From Amanita rubescens (lineage: Eukaryota > Basidiomycota > Agaricomycetes > Agaricales > Amanitaceae): a stretch of 64,000 nt of DNA. The translations under genes and the position numbers were made by a program. The notes below the pieces were generated by a model. That model worked only from the letters and a program-made list of their open reading frames with translations. It did no database searches and was not told the origin of the DNA. Positions 23,048 to 34,581 of the stretch are shown here, in pieces. The DNA is taken from positions 124,001 to 188,000 of the forward strand of contig WION01000050.1 in the NCBI GenBank assembly GCA_015039365.1, given 5' to 3'. The stretch's first letter is position 1, and the number at the start of each line of letters is the position of its first letter.

Positions 23048-23803
23048 ATGTCGGTGCAAGCGATCTTTGACGAAGTATGGAGGAGTAACCGAGGGAAGGT
23101 CGATGTCAACCACCTCTTCTACTTAACGCGCTCCCACTACCTCGACACACCACGCCCCGCCGTTGACGAATGTCAACTCCAAAGCGTCTCCGTCTACAAG
23201 CGACGACATGGAATACAACATGAATCTATGTTATTCACGCTCTGGTCTAAACATGACGGCAAGCAATTCCGCTTACTCGTTAAACGCACCGTCGACCTCC
23301 CATCCATTTTGGGACTTTCGAAGATGTCATCATCGGGCGACATGTTGAAGTTCGCTAATGACACAGCACTGGTTATACAAACCAATGCTACGCTGTCCCG
23401 GAAGTCGTATGGCGAAGCCTTATGGACCCTCACGATGCCGACTACACCCAATACCTTTGTGATCAATCTAATCCAACTGGTTTTATTACTCCGTACTATC
23501 CGGGATGTGGATGGCGGCCAGCAATACAGTATTATCAACCGAAATTGCTTTTGGCTTGTACGAATGGCACGGCTCGCTATTGTATGTCTTGCGCAGCGGG
23601 CTCATGCCCAGGATCAAGTGACCATTACACATACCGAACGAGCTGAAAAACTAGGTAAACAGTGTGGCTGCGTTCGTTTAGATGGGTCCAGATCCCATGA
23701 CGCAGATGAATTGTCTGTGAAACAATTGGTCGACAAGTATGAAACCGATTACCGGGCGTTCATGCGGAATTATCATGCAAGTCATTTGGCAACTGTTCCG
23801 TAA
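23048..23803 (+). CDS. Single-exon hypothetical protein
   Basis: An uninterrupted frame of 251 residues from ATG 23048 (context CTACCATGTC). The frame is open further upstream, but a TATA-like ATATAAAG at 22986-22993 and the short leader favour this start. No signal peptide is evident. A Leu/Ile-rich segment (INLIQLVLLLRTI) precedes RNCFWLVRMARLAIVCL. In many small Agaricomycete hypothetical proteins a Cys-Trp/Tyr-rich 'NCYW' motif sits at this position. The C-terminus is charged (DKYETDYRAFMRNYH). I recall no function for the family. The gene lies wholly inside the 2.8 kb segment that interrupts the duplicated permease copy. Confidence 0.6.
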   Translation: MSVQAIFDEVWRSNRGKVDVNHLFYLTRSHYLDTPRPAVDECQLQSVSVYKRRHGIQHESMLFTLWSKHDGKQFRLLVKRTVDLPSILGLSKMSSSGDMLKFANDTALVIQTNATLSRKSYGEALWTLTMPTTPNTFVINLIQLVLLLRTIRDVDGGQQYSIINRNCFWLVRMARLAIVCLAQRAHAQDQVTITHTERAEKLGKQCGCVRLDGSRSHDADELSVKQLVDKYETDYRAFMRNYHASHLATVP

Positions 23804-24368
23804 CTACACTTCACTAACATTATTGCAGAAGGGCACATTTTCCGGCTGGATATCCTCATTATTCAATATTTACTAGTATATCATGGACTCATTATGTACC
23901 ATCTACGGTATCACAAATTGAGTGACTTTGCTCGGTCCAACGTACGTAGGAAGCATGATGCAAGGAAATACATCCGATGCGAGCCGAGGAGAGTGCGATA
24001 GTCTACCCATGAAATGATGAATACTTTCTCGTGTGGTAACGGGTTGGTGGCGTCAATTTGAGGATTGCAAAATAGTTTTTCCTGATCTTTGCATGAGAGC
24101 GTATGTACCGCGTCGCACCGAACGCATGAGAAGCAACAGGCTAGGGTGCTACTGTTGTCGTTGAAGACCCCAACAGTACGAGATTGGAGGAAGGCCTACC
24201 GCGGTCATTGTGTTGCGGCGTCCTAGCGATGGAAAAGGGACAGAGGTAGCATTCTGGACCATAGATGATGCTCGAAGCGTACCTAAGTGGGTGGTTAACA
24301 TGCAATATACGCAAGTGGAAAAGCTATTAAGCTAACCAGAGCTTGTCGCTGTCCCATTGATGGGGCGA
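23804..24368. other. Intergenic, no gene seen
   Basis: There are no open frames with coding texture on either strand. It lies between the hypothetical gene (plus) and the tail of minus-strand frames ending at 24369. Confidence 0.5.
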
Positions 24369-25466
24369 TCACACACTCGAGCCGTTCACCAATTTCGTTC
24401 CGGTCGCATGCGCAAGAGCGTCCTCCCTATGTGCTTTTCCGCTCGAGATTCCTTGCCTTTTCCTTAATACTATAGGTGAGTTCATCCCCTCTGGGCTCGT
24501 TATCCACGGCATCAGGAACGGCACATCGTCTCCGTCTGCTTCCCGCACTGGTGCCATTTGGGCTGCGATCCACGCCTTTTGCGATTCGGGCTCCTTCCTT
24601 GCACGCATCTCCTCGTCTTCTCCGGCGTCCGCATCCATCTTTGCAACCCGGCGTAACGGACTGCCGCCCTGCGCAGCTTGAAACTTGCGCATTAATAGCG
24701 GGCTATCCCTAGCATCTCTGCCGGGGCCGTTCCTGTCGTGGATGTTGCCGGTGCTAGAGACGAGGAGCGGTTGGCGAGCAGACGATAGCAAGGCTGAGAT
24801 AGGCGATCCAGACTGTACAGCCTTTTGTTGAGCGATGCTGGATGCGATCGCGCGTCCTGCTGCGCTTCCCATTCTCATGTTGCTGTTGCTAGCAGATGGC
24901 ATCGAAGCAGTCGTGAAAGGTGACAATGTTAGCAAACGGTGGATCTTGATTTCGGTGCCACATGCAGCTGCAAAATAATCCATAAAGCATTGAAAAAGGG
25001 TAACGGTGGTGAGGCTGACCTCTGCCTTGGCCTTCTTGGTCTTGAGAGACGTCTTGGTGCTACTTTACATGCGTAGCGAACAATACGATGGTTTTTAACT
25101 TCATATGTTCATAGACACGGGTGAATCGCCCTGCGAAATTAATGTTAATGATATGAGCGGATATCGGGTGCTATAGTGACATACCTCGCCGAGAAAACCG
25201 ACGCGCTGCAGCTGACACCTCCCTGCTTTGTCGCAAGTAACCTCTAGCGGCAAAGGTGATGCAGTTTTGACGAACCAGACCCTGGAGCATTCTGGGTGCT
25301 TTGGACTTGAGCCGGCGGTGGAACAGCCTGATGTTGTTTCTGATAAATAGCGAGCTTGGGAGGAGTCGTGGTCTGGATTTTTTATAGTGTCTGAGAGTGG
25401 GTAGCGCCAGAATTGATCATGTACATATATGAGCCATAGTTGACGAGGGGAGTAACGGCCGTGCAA
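24369..25466 (-). CDS. Uncertain minus-strand gene, hypothetical
   Basis: Two minus-strand open segments suggest one spliced gene. The upper one (to about 25101) has a likely intron with donor GTATGTC and acceptor TTTCGCAG (about 25189-25136). The lower one (24983-24369) follows a TTATTTTGCAG acceptor and encodes an Ala/Ser/Gly-rich, charged product ending at 24369. The middle (about 25080-24990) is Lys-rich with an SLKTKKAKAEVSLTT-like peptide, but I could not fix the joints. A TATA-like CTATAAAAAA lies at about 25380 on the minus strand, which would put the start near 25294. No domain is recognised. The existence of a gene is plausible, the exact model is not. Confidence 0.35.
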
Positions 25467-25555
25467 AGGATTGAACGTGTCTTACGATTCCAACGTTGGA
25501 ATATTTCTCTGAAAGATACTAGATGCTGCGACAGGCGTGATGCACTGGGCGGCGG

Positions 25556-25945
25556 GTCAAGTTTGCTGATGTCTTACCCAGTTCCTAATTGGAGATCAGG
25601 AGCACGGCGCTAGGGGCACCTGGTGGATCGAAATGGTTGAGGAACAATGGCACATAGGGATTGCAAAGGAGGAAATGTAGTTTCTCTTGCGGAACGGTAC
25701 TAGCGGAGTTGCTATGACGCGCTAAAGACAAATCTTATCAGTTGGCAATAGACGACAAAGCTTCAATCAGACGTGGCACCATTTTCGTTTTCGCTGCGTG
25801 TTCCAACTTGAACAATGGCATCGTCAACCGAACCATAACTGTTTGGAATATCGTCGTTCAGATACTGTGCCTCTGTAGTGCTATTGCCATGTCGCGATCA
25901 TCACCTGAAAAGAACGATGGTGTGCGAATCAAACGTTCCGAATCA
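25556..25945 (-). pseudogene. Permease fragment (exons 1-3 region)
   Basis: This degenerate copy of about 21980-22370 keeps the exon 3 donor (GATGTCTTACCCAGT), exon 2 with a deletion (the CAAGCTGCC part is lost), intron 1 and part of exon 1 (the CGAACCATAACTGTTTGGAA block). It continues without a break into the permease upstream sequence and the cyclophilin 3' end at 25984. Together with 22540-22745 it forms one copy split by about 2.8 kb. Confidence 0.85.
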
Positions 25946-26066
25946 CACGTCCAAAACGAACAGATATTGATGTTGATGCATGATGAGAGATAAGATCTTA
26001 AGATCAAACGACAATCTTTGCTTCTCATGCAATAGTACATGGTATACGACTTCTTTTACACCCCAT

Positions 26067-26716
26067 TTAGACAGTTCCGGACTTTGAGATTGTGACTTTT
26101 TTCTTGGTTGCACCAGATGCGGTACCATGAGACTCGATCTTCTTAACAAGGTCCATGCCCTCAATAACCTCTCCTAAGAACAAAGATTATTCAAAATCTA
26201 TCAGATTGCATGATGGGAGTTTGCTCACCAAAGACAACATGAGCACCGTCAAGCCAGCTTGTCACGACGGTAGTGATGAAGAATTGGGATCCGTTGGTGT
26301 TCTTGCCGGCGTTAGCCATGGACAATTGACCAGGTTTCTTGTGCTTAAGTTCGAAGTTTTCATCTGCGAAGCTACGTCAAGACCTAGAGAAACAAATACG
26401 GGGAATAATCCAAACCAGCGAATTTTTCGCCATAGATGGACTTGCCACCAGTGCCGTTTCCTCTCGTGAAATCACCGCCTTGAAGCATGAAGTTGGGGAT
26501 GACACGATGGAAACTGGATCCCTGGTAGCCAAATCCGTGCTGGCCGGTGGCTAGTTCACGGAAGTTCTTGGCTGTCCGAGGAACGACATCGTCGTAAAGT
26601 TTGAAGACAATGCGCCCAGAAGGGGTGCCATCAATAGCAATATCGAACTAGACAAAGGATTAGCGCCCGTAGGATGGGATATGTGGCTTATCAAAACGCA
26701 CGAATACGTTAGACAT
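26067..26716 (-). CDS. CPR1: Cyclophilin A-type peptidyl-prolyl cis-trans isomerase
   Basis: Four exons: 26716-26702, 26647-26416, 26363-26229 and 26173-26067, giving exactly 162 residues, the usual length of single-domain cyclosporin-binding cyclophilins. It catalyses proline isomerisation in the cytosol and nucleus. Catalytic and binding residues are present: the [15 protein letters not shown] segment with the active-site Arg, [28 protein letters not shown], and the cyclosporin-contact Trp in [11 protein letters not shown]. The first exon encodes only five residues. It ends with a Lys-rich strand and a Gly-Thr-Val tail. It is divergent from XPF, with 656 bases between the two starts. Its 3' end was copied to 22441-22530. 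Confidence 0.97.
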
Positions 26717-27372
26717 GATGGTTGGGTTGAAGGTCGATGTTGCGAGGGACGGGATGTCACTCCTTTATAACAGAAACTTGGCGGGCGTTACCGTTACCGA
26801 TCTCATCGATCAATCAATCTAAGATCATCCGATGCACGTTGCTCTTGTCTCTCAGCTAGTACAGCCTGCCCACACTTGGGAGGGGAGTCAGAGCCTCTCT
26901 ACAGAGCTACCCTGAATAGGATGGGCAGACAGAATGTTCCTCAGAAGGATAAACACATATACATTCAGGTGTTGCTACGCAGTTTGGCTTCGCGGATACG
27001 TCACCGCTTGCAAATAGCATGTCTCAGCTATTGTAATGAGGAGTCTATGTAAAGTTCCTGAAGTACCCCCAAACCCCAAGGAGCTATGCACTTTGGGGGT
27101 AAATCTCTCAGCCGTAATTGGAGCACACCACATTGCATCAGCTTGATAATCCATTACTGCGGCCTAAATACAGGTACCATATATATATGTATATCTGTAT
27201 CCTTCGAGAAGACAGCTGAAGACAGCACCACCATTCTCAAGTAGTCAATTTGGCTATAGGACGCCAGATTCATGTTTCTTATCCTCATCGGGCTAGTTCC
27301 CGAGTGTATGGTTTCCGTGCCGTGACGCCGAAGAAAGACCGGTGGCTGTGCTGTGTGAACCACTGACACAGA
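26717..27372. promoter_or_regulatory. Divergent promoter region, cyclophilin / XPF
   Basis: This is the shared upstream region of two divergent genes. It contains an AT-rich ATATATATATGTATAT stretch (about 27180) closer to XPF and a pyrimidine-rich leader on the cyclophilin side. No further element could be assigned. Confidence 0.5.
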
Positions 27373-30300
27373 ATGTCGGTTCTCCTCCCATTTCACAAAA
27401 AAATATTAGAGGATATCCATGACCCAGCAACTAGTGAATTACTTATCATGGCCCGCGGCCTCGGAATGCGCCGCATAATATGCACCCTGTTGAAAATTTA
27501 CGATTCGCCCAAGAACCTCGTTTTATTGATCAATGCCACCCAAGATGAAGTGCAAGGAATAGGCGAGGAGTTGGGCATCCTTGGATGCCACAATCCAGGA
27601 CTTCGGGTGATTGATCATGAGACCGGGAGCAAAGAGAGGTGACAATGTCGACATTCTGCTCTCAGGACCCGCTCAATGTCCCTGCTTTAGACAGACACTC
27701 TACAATGGCGGTGGTCTTATATCTGTTACGTCCAGGATTCTCATCGTCGACATGCTCCAGTCCGATATTCAGACGGACCTAATAACGGGCATCATTGTTC
27801 TTCGCGCAGATAGGTGAGCGTACTGGCCGTGCCTTTGATCCTTACTTAAAAGCGTCAGGATCTCACCATTAGTTCTAGAAGCGTTTATCGTTCGGTTATA
27901 TCGCGAAAAGAACAAGACAGGTTTCTTGAAAGCTTTCACGGATCAGCCTGAGCATATTACCAGCGGTCTGTCGCCCTTGAGAAATATCATGAAAGAGTTG
28001 CAACTCCGCAAAGTGCACATTTACCCAAGGCAAGCATAGATTTTAAATTTATGTGCATGGCGTATAAATCCCGGTCCTAATAGGTTCCAGGAAGACGTTA
28101 AACAGTCGCTGGAGCGGCGAAGAGCAGACGTCATTGAACTATCGCAAGACATGTCCGAGTACATGTCTGACATCCATCACGCCATCATTCAATGTATGAA
28201 TGCGACTCTATCAGAGTTGAGGAAATCAAATACAACAGTGAGCATAAGTTATGTTCGTTAGTTGTATATATGCTCATGCGCCAGTTAAAATAGCTCGATT
28301 TGGACGAGTTGAATGTCGAGAACGCCTATTTCCGCTCCTTCGACATTGTCGTGCGGCGCCAATTAGACTCTGTATGGCATCAAGTCGGTCCAAAGACAAA
28401 ACAGATGGTCAAAGACCTTTCCACTCTTCGGCAGCTTCTTTAGTGAGTGCTCTATCCTGTCTGTCATTTTGCCACTGAATGCTTTTAGTTATCTCGTGAC
28501 TTACGATCCTTTACAATATCAAGCTTATTTAGACAGTCTGCGTGAATCTAATTCCACAACTTCATCGGGAGCTGCACGACAGCACCAATCTCCCTGGCTG
28601 TTTACCGATGCTGCCGACATCATTTTCCGCTCAGCTGAACGGCGGTGCTACCTCAAGACTGCCCCCCAGAAAAGTGGAACATCTGTCATCGATTTCTCCA
28701 ACGATGATGATGCTTGGGAAGTGCTTGATGAAATCGAAGGACGTACAACAGACAAGAACAAAAGTAACCAAGAGACGAGGCCCAAATGGTTGCCGGATGG
28801 TATGGAACCCGTCCTGGAGGAGCTGCCAAAATGGGATCTCCTATCAGAGATCCTTCTAGAGATCGAAGGGGAAATTATAAGGCAGCAGATGAATCACAAG
28901 TCTTCTGGCCAACGTGCGTTATAATTGTGGCTACCATTACGCGTATTTTTGACGTTCTTGTCTGGACAGAGAATCTCGGATCTGATATCGTTCTCGTTAT
29001 GGCATCCTCAACTCGGTCTTGTCAATCAATCCGCGACTATCTGTCTTTGGCGGATCACGATGCTCCCAGGGGTGCGAAAGGCAGACGTATGTTGATGAGG
29101 AGCCTCAGCAATTATTTGTGGTGGAAAGCAAGGCTAGAACAACAGCGGGAAGAGTCCCGTCGACAACAGGCTCCGAAAGCGAGTGGTAGTTCGAGGAGCA
29201 CTTTCGAACGCTCGAGCTCCATTAGTGCGGCATTGAAGAGGAAAGATAAAGTGTTGTCCGACAAGGCGAAAAACAGGCGAAGGACAAGAGGAGGTGCTCC
29301 TGCGGCGACGTCAAGTCACGCCGATATTCAAGCAGCCGATGAACCGCCTAATGACGTGGACCAAATTCTGGCTTTGCAAGTCACTCATTCCCTGTGTAAA
29401 GGATACCAAATTAACTCTTTCTTCGTAGCCAGGCCGCAGAAACCATTCGCTCCAGTGGCATTATTGATTTGACGGACGAAAATTTCATAATCGAGAACAT
29501 AACCGAAGAGGATACCACATATGGGTTGCTTGCCCCTGAAGAGACGGTTATTATCAGGGCCTACTCGGACGATTCAGATGATAGGATGCTCGCCGAGCTT
29601 CAACCCAAGTTTATTGTCATGTTCGAACCATCTATGGACTTTGTGAGGCGCATCGAGGTACTTCGAGCATCACTACTCTTGTCCAGTGAATCGACTGCTT
29701 TTGCAGGTGTATCGAAGCTCGCATCCAGGTCTTGGCGCGAGGGTATACCATATGGTCTATCGCGATTCATGCGAGGAACACAAATATCTCGCAGAGATCA
29801 GAAAAGAGAAAGAGTCATTCGAACGACTTATCAAGGAGCGTGCGGTATGTCGATCGTCTTGTGAGTTGAGCCGAGATTATTGACCACTTTGCAGACAATG
29901 TTAATACCCATTCATGAAGAACGGAGAGAAGGTGCGGGTAGCGAAGTTATCAAAACAATCAGCTCCCGGATTGCAGGAGGACGGAAGGATGTGAATACTG
30001 AACCCTCACGAGTGAGTGACTAAACTTTCCGTCGCGTCAACAAATGATTGATTGATCCCTCGACAGGTCATCGTCGATATGCGAGAATTCAGATCGACGT
30101 TGCCGTCTTTGTTACACGCATCTAATCTTGCCATCATACCTGCGACACTCACGGTCGGCGACTACATATTGACACCTGACATATGCGTCGAGCGAAAGAG
30201 CTTGGCGGACTTGGTTTCTAGTTTCAATAGCGGAAGATTGTGAGTAGCTTTTTAATAAGGTCCGTCTTGGCTGAAACCTTGTCAGATATACTCAATGCGA

Positions 30301-30925
30301 ACTGATGTCTGTTCATTACAAGCACCCGGTACTTTTGATCGAATTTGAGGAGGACAAGGCTTTTACCCTTGACGTGAGTCTCTTGACGTATCACGGCACA
30401 CCAGGCTTACCCAGACTCTTTTATCAGCTCGTTTCCGAATTGAAATCATACGCGAAGCCGACGGGTAAATACCCAGCGAAGAGCACAAGACCAAGTGGTG
30501 TCATCGATCCCGACTCCACACTTTCCGTTCAATCAAAGATCGCCCTGTTAACGTTGTCCTTTCCGCGTGTACGCATCATATGGTCATCATCACCATATGC
30601 AAGCGCTCAGATCTTCAATGACCTCAAGCTAAACGATCCTGAGCCTGATCCTAGAAAAGCGATTGCCGTAGGTGCCGACGGCGACCCCGACGCGGGTGCC
30701 GGTATCAATGCGACAGCCGAGGAAGTGCTGCGTACCTTGCCAGGCATCAATGACAAGAACATCAAGTATGTCATGCGGAGGGTCAAGACTGTCCGGGAGC
30801 TGTGTGATATGAGTCTACTTCAGGTGCAGGATATACTGGGTGCAGAGCCTGGTAAAGCGTGTTGGGAATTTATACATCGTGGTGAACGGCGGACAGCCGT
30901 CAATGCGGTTACTATTAGCATTTAG
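27373..30925 (+). CDS. DNA repair structure-specific endonuclease XPF/Rad1 family
   Basis: Twelve exons: 27373-27638, 27691-27813, 27859-28029, 28084-28237, 28294-28442, 28489-28913, 28970-29393, 29429-29657, 29707-29844, 29895-30011, 30067-30239 and 30286-30925. They sum to 1002 residues. With its Ercc1/Rad10 partner, this nuclease makes the 5' incision in nucleotide excision repair and cuts crosslinked or recombining DNA in the nucleus. The N-terminal part is the inactive helicase-like region ([43 protein letters not shown]). The nuclease domain has [19 protein letters not shown] (GDY near residue 763, ERKxxxD near 773), and the C-terminus has a tandem HhH domain ([11 protein letters not shown]...). 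Intron 3 has a GC donor (GCAAGC, 28030). All catalytic residues of the ERKX3D motif are intact. Confidence 0.96.
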
Positions 30926-31628
30926 ACTTATGAGTCTGATGGAGCCATGCGAGAGTCCACTATCTTTCCTTTCCTTTTTCGCATCAACATTCTCAAGGTC
31001 TTCCAGTTTGGTTAAATTATTTGTGTCAGTTCTGAAACATAGAGCTTAAGGAAGATCAGATCAGATTTTCTTGGATGGCACATGGAAAGTTATGCCCACG
31101 GTCTGGAGTGTAATGAAATCGCTAGCGCGTTGAGAATAGATTGCGCCATAGTTTCGTGGAAAGGTCAATGTATTCACTACTAGTACTAGTGCGCCACCTC
31201 CTTAGCCTTGTTAAGTATGACATTTCTCTGAGTGTTGATGATAATGAACCTGAATTTGTAGTAGGGAATATGTAAGTGCCTGGATCGTGAACCTGAACCT
31301 GTTACATTTGGTGCCGAGGCTAGCAGCTAAAAATAGAACGGCGGGGACCACGCTGGACCACGCCCGAACACCCCTAATTAAAGCGCTAAACCATTCGCGG
31401 ATCTCAATACCAATACTGTTCCTAAACAACGCGGCGTTTTAGACAAATTGCCTTTGAGTATATTTACGTGTTGCGCTTTCGTTCCGAAGAGCCTGTCAAT
31501 TCCCCCGCTCTTCTCTGGACTCTCCTTACTTAAGTAGCGCTGGTTGCCGTACGCACGCGGTCAAATTTCCTTCTTCCTTTGACTGTGAACCCCTCACTGC
31601 TCTTCGCGGTGCGCGTTGGGATTGGGTG
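30926..31628. other. Intergenic, no gene seen
   Basis: This holds the 3' flank of XPF and the upstream region of the 7TM gene. Open frames are short and without domain or splice support. Confidence 0.5.
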
Positions 31629-33308
31629 ATGTCGGACTCGCAGCTGATCCATTACTATGGGATAAGCTGGCGAGATTTCGCGATGCGGGGTAAGTTGTCC
31701 ACACCTTTTTGTGCTACCAAAACGTCTGATTGGGGTCTCTCGCGAGAAAGTTGCAGCATTGACTGTCCTCCTGTACGATCATGGTAAAGTTTACTTTGGC
31801 GATTCAAATGAATCTGTTATCTGACTTTGTTGTAGTGTTGACTTTTGAAGACGAAGTGAGTAATAGCCTCGCGTCGCGTCCCGGTGAAATTCGTTGACAC
31901 TGGTAGAAATTTTTAGGTCGAGCTGTTCTGGGTACGGCCCATTTCGGATTTGTCACGTTCAATTTTTTAAAAACTCTGTTAGACAAAACCGTGGACGGTT
32001 GCAACATACCTTTTCCTCTGGGCGAGTAGCTAAAGGTCATCCCTAACGCTTTTATATTAACGCTTTACTTTTCGACATAAAGTGTAGGTATGCTGGAATA
32101 GTCATGCTGCTGTACGTTTCATTTCGTCTTCTCGACCACCACTCAACGGTTACGTTGCAGATCTGGTTTCCTCCGTACGCGGCCGTATCAATCAAATTTC
32201 TCACCCATATATTGACACTGCCATAGTTATCCTCTTTGGGCCAGAAATTTCCAACGTACGTCTTTATCGACTTTTTGACTTTAAGAGCTGATAAATAGAT
32301 TAGACGTATGTGTTTTTCGTCACTTTTTCTGAAAGTACACTGATTGACTTTAATTCTAGATGTGAGAGACAGCGTTTGGTGCCAGTGGTCCTTCCTAATT
32401 TTGTAGGCTATGATTATTTTCTAGTCGAGTCATGGATGGGCGCATTCTCCCTATGGGCCGTGGAGTGTTCGTGCTTTTTGCAGTCCTGAAAAATGTATAT
32501 TGACGCGTTCCGCATGCAGTGATGCTCCAATTAAGGCTATACGCACTCTACAACTGTTCGCGCCGCGTCGCTGTCGTTGTTGGTTCCGTATTCTTTGTGT
32601 ATGCATCAGCGTTCGTCGGAGTGACCTCGTTCGCATCATATAACCATTTTGGAAAACGTGAGTTTTCCGAAATGCCATCATCGTACGATAACAATTCATA
32701 TAAATATACATCAGTCGAGGGTTACTTCCTCGCTGGTGAACTTTATTGCAGACCTTCCAGTCCCTTTCGCGGGACTGGCTTTTCGTATTGGATTATTGTG
32801 GCATGGTAAAGTGTTCTACTAGAAATAGAGCATTCGGGAACTGATGTCGCCCTGCAGTTTTGAGGATTTCGTGCTTGGACTAACTATTTACAAGGGATAC
32901 CAGAGCCGCCATAGAGGCAATGTCCCTGTCCTCGCTGACATTTATCCTACCCTGTTGCGGGATACAGTCCTCTACCTACTTCTGTACGTCGACAACCTTT
33001 TCATTAAAATCCGACTGACTTGGGATTTAAAGCACGGGATTTGTTTATATGACGAATGCCATCCTAAACATCGTGGATTTGGTGCGCTGTCTCGTTGACA
33101 TTAGAATTCTTAGTGATGACGTGACGTATAGGACGACAATTTGGGCGCTTTTAGTGGGTTCGGATTTGTTATGCCCATCGTTATGGGTAGTCGAATAACA
33201 ATCAACATCCGAAAAGTGTGCGATAAGCACGGTAACAGTCCGGCATCACCATCACAAGTCTCTCTTAATCTATTACCGTGTCTGAACGAGCCAGGCCAAT
33301 ATGTATAG
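31629..33308 (+). CDS. 7TM protein, DUF6533-like family
   Basis: The N-terminal exons splice well: 31629-31689, 31751-31783, 31836-31855, 31917-31931 and 31983-32025. They encode an ISWRDFAMR start, then VAALTVLLYDHVLTFEDEVELFW, the typical opening of DUF6533-type Agaricomycete membrane proteins (a helix ending in 'YD' then a short 'L-T-x-E-D-E' loop). Later segments include CQWSFLI, ELMLQLRLYALYNCSRR (about 32.5 kb), a DTVLYLLL helix, TGFVYMTNAILNIV, and a last helix-tail segment FGFVMPIVMGSRITINIRKV ending at TAG 33306-33308. Joints at 32025/32088 and in the 32.1-32.4 kb part are unresolved. The simplest GT-AG join is off by one base, so the gene may be damaged or I have missed a small exon. 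Function and ligand are unknown. Confidence 0.6.
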
Positions 33309-33798
33309 TCTTTGTCGTTCTTTGCATTTGTCGCTCGTTTCGGAACGTGTCCAGGCTCATATGGACATATACGTCGGTTGCTTTGTGCCGTGAGAGCATT
33401 GGGTCTCTCTCTTTGTTCATTATTCTGATTGAGCAGGCATCGATACTTGTTTAGCGCGTTTAGCCTTTGATGGCTATTCTTGCCAGTAAAAATAAATTTT
33501 ATTGGATATAAATGGGAACTGGTATTACTCCCAACATATTCTAAGTACATTCAGCACGTATAAGCACGACCAAGGAAAAGAAAAAGAAAGTAATGACAGT
33601 CATCATCGTTCGCAGTACGTATAAGTGAAGGGAACGTAAGCGTACACGGGATGGCAGTGTCATTAGGCATAAGTGAGAAAAGCAATCGTCAGTGCATGGT
33701 GGAAATAAAGAGACAATGTCTGAGAGTCTGATCGTGAAAGGTGTCCGAGAAGCGGATCATCACTGTATTTGACCTCTCAAGTCCTACTATCAGCAGAT
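33309..33798. other. Convergent 3' flank, no gene seen
   Basis: This is the region between the 3' ends of the 7TM gene (plus) and the GPI-anchored protein gene (minus). It is rich in short open frames but has no coding texture. Confidence 0.5.
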
Positions 33799-34581
33799 TT
33801 AGGCTGTGATGAAGCCAAGCACGGCGCCAACGGCAGCAAGGCCAATACCCATGGATGTCTTGACGCTGGATGCACCGCTCTTGGAGCTAGATGTGGAGGT
33901 GGCAGACGAACCAGAACCTGTGCCGGAAGCAGTGGAGGCTCCAGCAACAGAGCTAGTGGGGTAGGTAGATCCTTTAGCTTTGATTTCGAATGAATCAGAT
34001 GTAGCGTAGATCTACAAAGACAGTAAGGACGGAACCCATTGCTAGCTGCGTGAATAAAACGTACCAACGAACTGTTGATGATGTCAGAAAACTGAAGCTG
34101 ATAACCAGTCGCGGGTGCCTGGTTCATTTGGGTCTGAGCAATGATCGCTGAACAGTCCGCGTTGGCCTGCTCCGCAATGAACGCAAGACGTCCAGAGAGA
34201 ACAGATGGGTTCTTTAGGAATGTTAGAAGATTAATCCATAACACGGAAGAAAGAGCTACTTGCAGAGTTTACGATGCTGAGGAAGGGGGAGAACGTTAGT
34301 CGCTTTTCCACGTTGGCGAACAGAGGCCGTGGGACTTACAAGACCGTGAACTGTTGGACGGGGGAGTTTTTACAGTCCCAAGACATGACATTTTCGGAAC
34401 TAGCAACTAAAGAGTTGGTCAATTATGCACGTCGTACGACACGAGGAAAAGAACGGGTCTTACTCCACCACCAGCTGGAGCTGGGCTGGTAGATTTTGAA
34501 AGTAGTTTGGTTCTGAGCTACGACGGTACCGACGAGAGCAGAGAGAGCAGCGGCAAAGGTGAGCTTGGACACGAAGACCAT
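33799..34581 (-). CDS. Ser/Thr-rich GPI-anchored cell-surface protein
   Basis: Five exons on the minus strand: 34581-34464, 34406-34340, 34276-34264, 34211-34065 and 34011-33799, giving 185 residues. It has a signal peptide (MVFVSKLTFAAALSALVGTV, cleaved near VVA-QN). An N-terminal beta-sandwich like Kre9/Knh1-type domains follows, with TFKIYQPSSSWWWI, MSWDCKNSPVQQFTVF, LAFIAEQANADCS and APATGYQLQFSDIINSS. After this come a Ser/Thr/Gly-rich stalk and a hydrophobic C-terminus (GIGLAAVGAVLGFIT) typical of a GPI signal. The third exon is only 13 bases and the fourth intron donor is GC (GCAAGT at 34263-34258). This family is one of the most common small surface proteins of Agaricomycetes. The exact role in the wall is not known. 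The gene looks intact. Confidence 0.85.

Noticed and set aside
22746..25555. Possible transposon in the segment that splits the permease copy
   Set aside because: No terminal inverted repeat, no direct repeat of the target and no transposase-like frame could be seen at its edges.
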